49,889 nucleotides of DNA from positions 1 through 49,889 of the forward strand of contig JAIOQY010000134.1 of the NCBI GenBank assembly GCA_021108435.1. The letters are read 5' to 3'. Shown here piece by piece: positions 15,807 through 25,100 of this stretch; positions within the stretch are counted from its first letter, which is position 1; each line of letters starts with the position of its first letter. A program made the position numbers and the translations under genes. The notes under the pieces are model-generated. The model was not told the DNA's origin, made no database searches, and saw only the letters and a program-made list of their open reading frames with translations. The DNA comes from Candidatus Aegiribacteria sp. (GTDB lineage Bacteria > Fermentibacterota > Fermentibacteria > Fermentibacterales > JCC-6).

Positions 15807-16244
15807 ATGAATAAGAGAGAAGTTCTGATACTTCTGGTAGAGGACAATCCGGACGATGTGGAACTGACCCTGAAGGCTTTCGAGAAGCACAATCTTGCCA
15901 ACGAGATAATAATCGCGAGGGACGGAGAGGAAGCTCTCAACCTCCTGTTTCCGGAAGATGATAGTGTCTCTGAACCATGTACTCCCGATCTGGTTCTTCT
16001 GGATCTGAAACTGCCTAAAATTGACGGCATGGAAGTCCTCCGCAGGATAAAAAGCGATCCAATAACAAAACTTATTCCAGTTGTGATTCTTACGTCTTCA
16101 AAAGAAGAGAAGGATCTTACCGAGAGCTACCGTCTTTGTGTAAACAGCTATATCAGGAAACCTGTTAATTTCGAGAAGTTCACTGAAGCTATAATTCAAC
16201 TCGGTTTGTACTGGCTTCTGCTGAATGAATCTCCGGTGAGTTAG
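15807..16244 (+). CDS. Rcp1-like single-domain response regulator
   Basis: A 145-residue stand-alone receiver domain. It has the acidic pair in LLVEDNPDD, phosphoacceptor Asp66 in LVLLDLKLP, the conserved Thr in VVILTSS and Lys in YIRKP. The long loop before the phosphorylation site and the C-terminal LGLYWLLLNE are typical of Rcp1-type regulators that partner phytochrome-like kinases. There is no DNA-binding output, so it should act by protein contact or as a phosphate shuttle. It sits between the kinase gene and a REC-PAS-PAS gene in one operon. Confidence 0.93.
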   Translation: MNKREVLILLVEDNPDDVELTLKAFEKHNLANEIIIARDGEEALNLLFPEDDSVSEPCTPDLVLLDLKLPKIDGMEVLRRIKSDPITKLIPVVILTSSKEEKDLTESYRLCVNSYIRKPVNFEKFTEAIIQLGLYWLLLNESPVS

Positions 16245-16254
16245 GAGCAGTATC

Positions 16255-17571
16255 ATGAACGCGAGAACACTTGAATTGCTGATTCTGGAGGATAACATAG
16301 ACGATGCTGAGCTGGCCGTAAAACAGCTTGAAAAGGAAGGATTTGATGTTGAGTACAGCGTTGCGGATACTGAGGATTCATTCAGAGAAGCTATCGACGC
16401 TGACCCTGATCTTATTCTTGCCGATTACAGCCTGCCGGGTTTCAGCTGTCTTGATGCTCTGCGCATACATCAGAATGTCACACCTGATATACCGCTGATA
16501 CTCTTTTCCGGAACCATCGGAGAGGAAAAAGCAGCTGATTGTATAAAGCTCGGTGCTGTCGATTATGTTCTGAAAGATAATCTCGTCAGGCTTGCCCCTG
16601 CTGTACGAAGAGCGCTTGATGAAGCAAGGATTCGCAGGGAAAGAATGAATGCCGAGATGAAGCTGAGGGAAAGCGAGGAGAAGTACAGGCTTACAGTCGA
16701 GAATTCTAATGACGGTATCTGCATTGTGCAGGATGGCAGGATGGTTTTCTTAAATCCTCAGGTTGGTAAACTTCTTGGTTATCCCCGTGGCTCCGGTATC
16801 GATAAACCGTTTATCGATTATTTTCATTCCGATGATCAACAAAGAATAATCGCAGAATATGAGAGGTTCGCGAAAGGTCTGGAAGAACGGCAGAAAATCG
16901 AGACGATATTGATATCTTCGGATGGACGGGAGATCAGTGTTGAACTCAATATCAGTGTTACATCCCACGAGGGCAGCCGTGCAGGTCTTGTATACATTCG
17001 CGAGATAACCGAGCGAAAGAGGATGGAAGACGCGCTTCGGAAGAGCGAGGCTCAGAAACAGGCCCTTCTCGACGGTTCCCCCGATATGATAATCCTGCTG
17101 GATACGGATCTTAAAGTACTCTGGGCCAACAGAACGGCTCTTTCCATGAATCCTGATTCAATCGGTCAATTCTGTTACAAAGCATTCCCCGGAATTGAAG
17201 AGCCCTGCGATGGCTGCCCGATTGTTAAAGCCATTGAAACGGGAGAAAACGAAACAGGTATCGTGTATCAGGAGGCCGTTGAAGGAAAAAGAGGTGAAAG
17301 ATACTGGGAAGATATAGGTGTTCCGATGAAGGACGGGAACGGAAATGTTATCGAGGTTATCAAGATTGCCAGGAACATTACGGATCGGGTAAAAAGGGAA
17401 AAAGATCTTAGAAGAAAAAACGAAGAGCTCGAGAGATTCAATTCACTCGCTGTCGGCAGAGAACTGAAAATGGTGGAGTTGAAACGGGAGATTAACGCAC
17501 TGCTTGAGGAACTTGGCAGAGAACCCGCGTTTAATCTGCCCTCCGGTCATGAAACAGAGGCTTCGAAGTGA
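16255..17571 (+). CDS. REC-PAS-PAS protein without a kinase domain
   Basis: A 438-residue protein. A receiver domain (about 1-125, Asp57 in LILADYSLPG) is followed by two PAS domains (about 140-262 and 270-385). The second PAS contains the Cys-rich signature CYKAFPGIEEPCDGCPI. The C-terminus is a coiled coil with LERFNSLAVGRELKMVELKREI, a tail I recall from PAS proteins that end without an enzymatic domain. It may pass a signal from the upstream kinase to the downstream hybrid kinase by direct contact. Its stop overlaps the GTG start of the hybrid kinase (GTGA). Confidence 0.88.
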   Translation: MNARTLELLILEDNIDDAELAVKQLEKEGFDVEYSVADTEDSFREAIDADPDLILADYSLPGFSCLDALRIHQNVTPDIPLILFSGTIGEEKAADCIKLGAVDYVLKDNLVRLAPAVRRALDEARIRRERMNAEMKLRESEEKYRLTVENSNDGICIVQDGRMVFLNPQVGKLLGYPRGSGIDKPFIDYFHSDDQQRIIAEYERFAKGLEERQKIETILISSDGREISVELNISVTSHEGSRAGLVYIREITERKRMEDALRKSEAQKQALLDGSPDMIILLDTDLKVLWANRTALSMNPDSIGQFCYKAFPGIEEPCDGCPIVKAIETGENETGIVYQEAVEGKRGERYWEDIGVPMKDGNGNVIEVIKIARNITDRVKREKDLRRKNEELERFNSLAVGRELKMVELKREINALLEELGREPAFNLPSGHETEASK

Positions 17572-20500
17572 GAATACGCTCAAAAGTTCTCCTTACAGCC
17601 TTCTTAATAATCATTGCGACGGGATTGTCTGTCATTCTTGTTGTGAGAAGTATCTCGAAAAGCATTCTTGAAGAACAGATGATCGACCATCTCGCCTCCA
17701 TCGCGGAGATCAGGGCAAGATATGTCGATTCTATTCTGAGCGAGTACAGGCAGATCACCGTGCTTGCATCAACAGGAAGTTCTTACATCAATCTTGTTTC
17801 AGGAAAAGAAGAAATGGAAGATGCAATTGAAGCCGTGAACAGAAGGATCAGTGCTGTACTGTTCTCTTACGATGTGATCTCGCGGATAAGGGTGCTTGAC
17901 AGGAACGGCATTGTAATGGCTTCATCTCATTCGGATATCGGAAATGATCTCAGCGGGGATTCACTGTTTATGAATGTTACCGATGGAGGGGTCTATACAG
18001 GTGAACTGCACTTTTCGCGATTTACGGGCAATCCGGTATTAAGTATTTCAGCTCCGATCTACAAATCCGGTGAGTTCCGGGGAGCGATTGTAATTAATTT
18101 TGATGCAGATAAGGAACTGTTTTCTTCTATAACGGACAGGACCGGTCAGGGGGAGACAGGAGAGGTTTATGTAATTGACAGAAACGGTCTTATGCTTACT
18201 CCTTCTTTATACATCGATAACGCTGTTCTGCATGTGGAGGTCGATCTGGAGACAGCGGGGGGTATCGCGGAAACCTGTCGATTCGAGGGCGGAGAACATG
18301 AATCTGTAGCTGTTTTTACAAATAATTACATGGGGAAAGATGTTATCAGCATTCATTCACATGTTTCCGATATTGACTGCATCCTTATAGCTGAAATCAG
18401 CGTTGAAGAAGCCTTCGCTCCTGTTGACAGACTCACTCGAAGCATGCTCATCGTTATGGCTGGAGTGCTTGTTCTGGGTTTATTGCTTTCAGTAGCTGTC
18501 TCATCCAGTCTGGCAAAACCCATCGAGAAGCTGAAAGATGGTGTGGAAGAGATAATGAAGGGAAATCTTGATTGCAAAATCAGGTCAAAAACGAAGGATG
18601 AGACGGGAGAACTCTCAAGAGCATTCAGTGATATGACAGCGGAACTTAAAGAATCAAGAAGCGGACTGGAAGAACATGCCGGAGATCTTGAAAAAAAGAT
18701 ATCTGAAAGAACATTTGAATTGAAGCTGCAGTTTGAAAAAAGTGAGCAGCAGAGGATCGCGACACTCAATTTACTCCAGGATCTGGATGAATCCAGCAGC
18801 AAACTGAGAGATGAAATCAGTGAGAGAAAACGAACGGAAAAAACGCTTGAGCAGAGGGTTTCACACCTTGCAGTGCTCGGGGAAATAGGCCGGAACATCG
18901 CATCAATGCTTGAACTGGATTCGCTACTTACACTTACTGCGTCTCTTATTCACGAGTCATTCGGCTATCAATATGTCTCGATTCTGCTGATTAATCCCGT
19001 TACAGGCAAGCTTGTTATCAGGGCGGGAGCCGGTTTCGATGTCGCGCCGACAAGGGAAATACATCTCAAAATCGGGGAAGACGGTATCTGCGGCCATGTT
19101 GCCTCCACCGGCGAATACCTTCTTGTCGGTGATGTTAAGCTTGATCCTCGATACTTTCTTATAGATGAACTGCCTGGCAGTCGTTCCGAACTGACGGTTC
19201 CTGTCAGCGTAAAAGGCCGGGTAATAGGTGTCCTTGATGTTCAGAGCGATAAGGTAAATGCGTTTGATAAGCAGGATGTGTTCATCATCCGGATTATGGC
19301 CGATCAGGCGGCAATCGCGATTGAGAACGCTCAGCTTTTCGAACGGGCGGCAAAAGATCTGGCCGAGAGAGAAATTGCGGAAAAGGCGCTCGAATCGGAA
19401 AAGGAGATGCTGAGGGTTACATTAAGGTCAATTGGTGACGCAGTCATCGCGGCTGATACTACCGGTGAGATCATTATGATGAACAGGGTTGCTGAAGAAT
19501 TGACAGGATATTTGCAGAATGAAGCTTCAGGAAGAAAACTCACAGACATTTTCCATATTAATGATGAAAGTACGGGAGAACCATGCCGCGACCCTGTAGA
19601 TGAAGTACTGGAATCAATGGATGTTATCAGTTACTCCAATCATAAGATTCTTTCGGACAATAATGGTTCAGAAAGACCAATTGCATACAGTTGTGCTCCC
19701 ATTCAGGACAGGGAAAGCCGGCTGGTCGGCGCTGTTGTTGTTTTCCGCGACATTGCAGAGCATCGCAGGACAGAGGAAGAGCTTCGGAAGACCGCACGGC
19801 TTGAATCGATTGGTATTCTTGCGGGCGGTCTGGCCCATGATTTCAATAATATGCTTTCAGCGATACTTGGAAATATCTCTCTTGCGAAGATGTCACTTGA
19901 CCCCGAAGACAGCGTGTATAAAACATTGACAAAGTCGGAGAACGCGTCCATGCGGGCGAGAGATCTCACTCAGCAGCTTCTTACTTTCTCAAAGGGCGGA
20001 GCGCCTGTCAGGGAGACAACATCCATTGCTGACCTCATCAGTGAGACAGTGAACTTCGCCCTTGGAGGATCAAAATCACGGGGAGAGATATCCATTCGGG
20101 ATAACCTCTGGGCTGTGGATATCGATAGAGGACAGATCAGCGAAGTGTTAAGCAATTTGATAATTAATGCGGATCAGGCAATGCCGGAAGGAGGTGTGAT
20201 TGAAGTCAAGGTAGAGAATGCTGTAATCAATCTGGATGAGATCCCTTCATTACCGGAAGGCAGATATGTAACTATCTCGATCTCGGATAATGGCATCGGG
20301 ATACCCGCAAAACAGCTGGAGAAGATCTTCGATCCATACTTCACAACGAAACAGACAGGAAGTGGTCTTGGTCTTACCATTGTTTATTCCATTCTGAGAA
20401 AACATGACGGATATATTACTGTTGATTCCGAGATCGGAGTTGGGACTGAATTTCTCCTGTACATTCCTGCTTCAGACAGCGATGAACCAGCCGGAACAAA

Positions 20501-20948
20501 ATTAATACAGGAAGCACTTTCCGGTGAAGGAAATATCCTTGTCATGGATGATGATAAAATGGTGTGTGACGTTGCGGGCGGAATGCTCAGGCATCTGGGC
20601 TATAATGTTGATTTCGCTGAGAATGGTGAAGAAGCCCTTGAAAAATACAGAGGAGTGATGGGGAGCAGCGAATCGTTTGATGTGGTTATCATGGATCTGA
20701 CCATTCCGGGAGGAATGGGTGGCAGAAACACGATAGCCATGCTTCTTTCAATGGATCCCGGAGCAAAAGCGATTGTATCAAGCGGTTATTCAGAAGATCC
20801 GGTGATGGCTAACTATGAGAAATTTGGATTCTACGGGTGCATCAAAAAACCCTATCGTGTTGCTGAACTTGGAAGAATACTTATAGAAGTCATGAAAAAA
20901 AATAAAAACAGGGATGATAAGGATACAGGATCTGCTTCAGAAGAATAA
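17568..20948 (+). CDS. Cache-HAMP-GAF-PAS hybrid histidine kinase with receiver domain
   Basis: A 1126-residue membrane protein. Helix 1 spans about 7-27. A dCache-like extracytoplasmic sensor (about 30-285) follows, then helix 2 (about 287-308), HAMP (about 308-360), a coiled coil, GAF (about 431-590) and PAS (about 613-735). HisKA carries LAGGLAHDFNN (His near 757). HATPase (about 848-969) shows ISDNGIGIP and GSGLGLTIV. A C-terminal receiver (about 988-1108, Asp near 1042 in VVIMDLTIPGG) ends the protein. The Cache domain should bind a small extracellular ligand. The start is GTG at 17568, overlapping the preceding stop. It is the last gene of the kinase/regulator operon starting at 13768, and a MITE-like element follows. 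Confidence 0.94.
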   Translation: MRIRSKVLLTAFLIIIATGLSVILVVRSISKSILEEQMIDHLASIAEIRARYVDSILSEYRQITVLASTGSSYINLVSGKEEMEDAIEAVNRRISAVLFSYDVISRIRVLDRNGIVMASSHSDIGNDLSGDSLFMNVTDGGVYTGELHFSRFTGNPVLSISAPIYKSGEFRGAIVINFDADKELFSSITDRTGQGETGEVYVIDRNGLMLTPSLYIDNAVLHVEVDLETAGGIAETCRFEGGEHESVAVFTNNYMGKDVISIHSHVSDIDCILIAEISVEEAFAPVDRLTRSMLIVMAGVLVLGLLLSVAVSSSLAKPIEKLKDGVEEIMKGNLDCKIRSKTKDETGELSRAFSDMTAELKESRSGLEEHAGDLEKKISERTFELKLQFEKSEQQRIATLNLLQDLDESSSKLRDEISERKRTEKTLEQRVSHLAVLGEIGRNIASMLELDSLLTLTASLIHESFGYQYVSILLINPVTGKLVIRAGAGFDVAPTREIHLKIGEDGICGHVASTGEYLLVGDVKLDPRYFLIDELPGSRSELTVPVSVKGRVIGVLDVQSDKVNAFDKQDVFIIRIMADQAAIAIENAQLFERAAKDLAEREIAEKALESEKEMLRVTLRSIGDAVIAADTTGEIIMMNRVAEELTGYLQNEASGRKLTDIFHINDESTGEPCRDPVDEVLESMDVISYSNHKILSDNNGSERPIAYSCAPIQDRESRLVGAVVVFRDIAEHRRTEEELRKTARLESIGILAGGLAHDFNNMLSAILGNISLAKMSLDPEDSVYKTLTKSENASMRARDLTQQLLTFSKGGAPVRETTSIADLISETVNFALGGSKSRGEISIRDNLWAVDIDRGQISEVLSNLIINADQAMPEGGVIEVKVENAVINLDEIPSLPEGRYVTISISDNGIGIPAKQLEKIFDPYFTTKQTGSGLGLTIVYSILRKHDGYITVDSEIGVGTEFLLYIPASDSDEPAGTKLIQEALSGEGNILVMDDDKMVCDVAGGMLRHLGYNVDFAENGEEALEKYRGVMGSSESFDVVIMDLTIPGGMGGRNTIAMLLSMDPGAKAIVSSGYSEDPVMANYEKFGFYGCIKKPYRVAELGRILIEVMKKNKNRDDKDTGSASEE

Positions 20949-21338
20949 CGAATCATTTACACATAGCATTATTATTCTACGGAATAGTATATTCAACATA
21001 ACATAAATCCTGATTCAGTGTTCATGATTTGGACATCGGTGATTTACCCGCACAAATCACCAGCTTGCGTAGCGAAACGTTGCAGATGCTGGTAACTACA
21101 AGGCTTGCGAGTGCAGACTCCACAGTCGTACTTTAACAGTACGTCGAGGACGGATGCATGAGCATAACGAAGTAGGTGCCTGTATATGTGGCGTTGTAGT
21201 AGAAACCAGTATGTTAGGAAACCTGCGGATCCTGGGGAAATCCACAGAAAATTGGTGATTTATGTGGGTTAGGGCTATATTCAGTAGAAGAAAGTTGAAA
21301 GTACACTAAACCGGGATATGATTCAAAGGAGGTCTGAA
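20949..21338. other. Intergenic region holding a MITE-like element
   Basis: About 390 bases between the hybrid kinase and the STAS gene contain no credible protein gene. Most of it is occupied by the inverted-repeat-bounded element at 21038-21269. The remaining 3' part must hold the promoter for the partner-switching genes, but I could not place it with confidence. Confidence 0.6.
21038..21269. mobile_element. MITE-like or structured-RNA element with terminal inverted repeats
   Basis: A 17-base end at 21046-21062 is the inverse of 21253-21269 with two mismatches. The left end also forms its own hairpin, GGTGATTT (21038-21045) with AAATCACC (21054-21061). Inside are further hairpins: ACCAGC/GCTGGT, GAGT/ACTC and CGTACT-TTAAC-AGTACG. 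There is no reading frame for a transposase. A small size, inverted ends and structured interior fit a non-autonomous mobile element, or a structured RNA. The parent family is not recognised. Confidence 0.5.
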
Positions 21339-21680
21339 TTGAAGATCAAGGAAGAGATGAAGGGTGATGTGCTTGTCGTTTCTCTTTCCGGCAAAGTTAT
21401 AGGTGGCCCTGAACTGATGAACGTGAAAACAGTATTTCAGAATGCTGTTAATCATGATATTTCAAAAGTACTGCTTGATCTCGGAAAAGTCACCTGGATG
21501 GATAGTTCAGGACTTGGAGTAATTGTCTCCGGTCATACTACTCTCTCCAGAGCAGGTGGATCTCTCAGGATTCTCAATGCCACCAAGAAAATTCATGAAC
21601 TGTTTATCATTACAAAACTGATCACTATCTTCGAAACTTATAATGATGAGCAGGAAGCGCTGAACAGCTTCGGAGAATAG
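21339..21680 (+). CDS. STAS-domain anti-sigma factor antagonist (RsbV/SpoIIAA-like)
   Basis: A 113-residue single STAS domain. The phosphorylation motif is WMDSSGLG, with the acceptor being one of serines 56-57. SGKVIGG and the ending helix are typical. In partner switching the unphosphorylated form binds and sequesters an RsbW-like kinase. An ATG at 21318 opens the frame earlier. A near-perfect AAAGGAGGT (21325-21333) instead positions TTG 21339 as the start. It is followed two bases later by its presumed kinase and then by the phosphatase. Confidence 0.92.
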   Translation: MKIKEEMKGDVLVVSLSGKVIGGPELMNVKTVFQNAVNHDISKVLLDLGKVTWMDSSGLGVIVSGHTTLSRAGGSLRILNATKKIHELFIITKLITIFETYNDEQEALNSFGE

Positions 21681-21682
21681 CT

Positions 21683-22096
21683 GTGCGAGCAATAGAGATT
21701 CGGCTACCAAGTGAAGTATCCGTTCTGGAGCCTCTTCAGCTTTTTGTCGAGAGTATCGGGAAGTACGCTGGAGTGGATGATGATGAACTGTCTTCACTTT
21801 CAGTTGCGGTTATCGAACTTGTTAAAAACGGAATGGAACACGGGAACGGCAACGATCCTGAGCAGATTGTAACAATCACTATTGATACTTTCCAGAGCAG
21901 GATTCGTTTCTTTATTGATGATGAGGGCATCTGGGAACCCGATATGGCACCGGGATTTAATCCGGGAGAAGGAGAGGAACTTCTTTCTTGCAGAGGACGC
22001 GGAGTTCTGATTGCAAGAAATCTGGCAAAATGGGTGGAATTCGGTCTTACACCTGAGGGAAAAACCAGGGTTACTCTTATTTGGCCTTTGACCTGA
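21683..22096 (+). CDS. RsbW-like anti-sigma kinase (HATPase)
   Basis: A 137-residue GHKL ATPase of the RsbW/SpoIIAB class. The N-box is ELVKNGMEHGNG, the G1 region IDDEGIWEPD, and the lid/G2 region CRGRGVLIARNLA. These kinases phosphorylate the STAS antagonist and bind a target, classically a sigma factor but sometimes another protein. The start is GTG at 21683, two bases after the STAS stop. No sigma gene is adjacent; the nearest, at 44273, is of primary type. The target of this switch is therefore unknown. Confidence 0.9.
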   Translation: MRAIEIRLPSEVSVLEPLQLFVESIGKYAGVDDDELSSLSVAVIELVKNGMEHGNGNDPEQIVTITIDTFQSRIRFFIDDEGIWEPDMAPGFNPGEGEELLSCRGRGVLIARNLAKWVEFGLTPEGKTRVTLIWPLT

Positions 22097-22112
22097 AAGC
22101 AGTTCGAATTCT

Positions 22113-25100
22113 GTGAACAGTTTTAGACTTGCTGCAGTATTCGAAAAAAGGGGTTTCCCCGGCGGGATTCAGGATCTTCTCAGAAGAGACGCAGAGCTGC
22201 TGATTCCTCCAAGATGGGCTGATAATACTGTACTGATCGATCCTGATGCTCTGGTTCCAGATGCACTTCTTCTGATAATCAATGGTCCCCTTTCCACTCA
22301 CATGAGGAACACATACTTCAATTGTTACAGACGCGGGATTCCGATAGCAGGCATATGCTACCTTACAGAACCTGAAGATGATCCTGTAGCGCTCAAGCTT
22401 TCCGATCAGAACCTCTGCTGGTCGTTCTCCTCGGCCGGCTTCGGAAGGGAACTCCTTCGAAATCAGGTTCAGGATTGGCTTCGTGGATTGAATCGAGAGT
22501 CCTTTCCCTTTCCTGAAGGTAAGGAATTGATTCAATCGTACGGAGATATCGATGTTTCGCCTGTAGATCAGGATTCTTACGAATCCGCGAGGGAAGTCCT
22601 GACAAAACGCGGCTTCGTGTGTCTCAGTGGTTCTCTGGGAGCAGGGAAGACCACCATTGCGCGCAGGCTTCTGATAGAGGCAGCCAGGGAGGGTTTGAAT
22701 CCTGTTGAGTTCATAACTCGTGACCTTTATTTCGCAGAAGTAGTTCAGCTTCTTACCGGCCCGGAGGACTGTGCTGTATTCCTGGATATTGATACACTCA
22801 GAAGAATAGTAGATATCTATCCGCTTCGTCTCTGGTCAACAATTCTCACGCTGATGATCAGAGTAACTGAAACAAGGCACAGGCTGATCCTTGCGACATC
22901 TTCACCGGAGATAGCTGTGGTTTTTGACACATATCACGATGCGCATATCAAACTTCCGGAACCTTCGACAAGCAGAAAATGGCGATTGAAACAGGGTCAG
23001 GATGCTCTCAAGTGGTTTCGATCTCAGGGTTCTCTGAAGAAAGCTGGACTTCTGCTGCTTGCAGCGTTTGACCCGGTTGTTCCCGAGGCGGTTTTCAAGA
23101 GCACGCTCTTCAAGTTCTGGGATAGGCTGATTGTACAGGAAGACAGAAAATTTCCATCTACTGAAGAGCTTGAATTACTTTACAGTAATTCTCTTGCAGC
23201 TCAGGGCATAGCGCCTTTCCGAAGGATTTCGGGAAGCGGTGAGGTTTATATAGCGGTCAGCGATTCGATGAAAATGTGGGCAATCGATAACGGAATTCAA
23301 GAACTTCTGAAGAAGGATGCCCCCATTATCCGGGCTTTTGCGGACACGTTAATTGGAAGCTCTGAATCCAGCGTAAGACGGGCAGGATATTTTCTGGCTG
23401 GATTCTATGGAGATCTGTCTGACGAAGTGAGGGCTAAACTTCTTCTGCACATTGCTGCTGAAGAATCCGGGACTGTTCTTACCGATGTTCTCAATACATT
23501 GCTGAGTTCTATTAACAGTGCTGATGAGTCTATTATCGGTATGTACAGGATAATGATGGAAAAGGGCAGTTCCGAAGTCAGGGGATCAGTCGCGGGGACG
23601 CTTTTCAGATCATGGGTAATGGAATCCGCTGAGACAGTTGATCTGGTTAACGCAGCTGCAGAAGACCCCGACCCGCGAGTGAGAGGACAGTTCATTCAGG
23701 GTTTGACATTTCTGGAAATGTCTGAACGTGGATCAAGGATATATAATAAGCTTCTTGAGGATGATTCAATAGAAGTCCGGCAGAATATTCTGTTACACAT
23801 CGGCAGCAAATTTCCCGATCTATCCAGCAGAGAATACGAAGTACTCAATGATGTTCTTGAAAGTGGTGATTCCGGATTACTGCCTCCTCTGATCATAGGG
23901 TTGCTTGACAGAGAACTTGAAGAGTTCAATCAGGAATTCAGTGATCTCCTCTGGGTATTAATGGAACGGCTTCCCGATGGCGGCAGGGGAAGACTTGCCT
24001 GGAGAATCGGAGCGAGATTGAGGTTTTTCAGCAGAGAAGTAAGGAAAACTCTTCGATCCGACCTTTCTGAAAAAGATGTTCTTCCTGTAACCCGCTGCAT
24101 GCTGATGAATTATTCCTCACTTGATGAGGATGAGAAGAAGAACCTCTGGGTTATGATTCACGAGCGCGTAAGCGACAGCAGAGCATTTGCGCACATGGTT
24201 CTGCGGTATTACAGTATTATGGATGAAACAGACAGAAACAATTTGCTCAAGACGGTGCTTGTGTCAGAACGCTATGATGGAAGGGAAGCACTGAGTCAGC
24301 TGATATGCAGGGGACGAACTGATCTGGCAGAGGCTTCCTTTGAACTGATTGAAGAGATTCTTGCTGATGGTGAATTTGAGAAAAGGGCCTTGCTTCCGTT
24401 TTTTGTGCTCTGGAACGGTAATGATCTTGGTGAAAATCAGGAAGAGATCATTTCTGCTTTTTTAACTGATAATTCACCTCTTGTACGAAAATCCCTTGTC
24501 AGGGCAGTTCGTCGTCTTGGAGTACTCACTTCTGATTCAATAAGGGTTCTTGTTCAGCTTTCAGCTGATGAAAAAAGAGCTGTCCGGGCAGCAGCCGGAG
24601 CAGCATTGGGAGAATTCGAGAGCGATGGCACTCATAATCTGAGCAGCGTTCTGATCACCCTTCTTTCTGATGAAGATCCATTTGTCAGGTTGAGTACTCT
24701 TTCCGGTCTCCTGGAGAATGTTCTTCTTTCAGCTGAAAAGCTCCTGCCTGTTGTTTCTGCTGCTCTTGATGATCCTGCTTCGGAAGTAAGGCTGGAAGCG
24801 GTTCAAGGTTTAAGAAGATATCCCGCGATGTGTTCAAAAGGAGATGTTGCCGGAAAACTGGCTGAAAGGCTTGTTGATCCTGACAGAAATGTCCGCATGG
24901 AAGTAGTAGAGCTTGTCACTGAAACTCCTGAACTGCTTGCTTCAAAAGAAGTCAGAAACAGAATGCCTGATATTCTGCTGAACAGGTTATCCACCGGTCA
25001 CGCGATAGCAGAGGAATTGAGCATGGCCAGAAAAATTCAGCTCGATCTGCTGCCGGACAAACCACCAAATCCTGAGAGATATGATATCGAAAGTTATTAC

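Noticed and set aside
18353-18898. 181-codon minus-strand frame
   Set aside because: Antisense within the HAMP and coiled-coil part of the hybrid kinase. Serine-rich with no motif.
21046-21269. Group II intron or known riboswitch
   Set aside because: No domain V-like hairpin or recognised aptamer core. Kept as an unassigned MITE-like or structured element.
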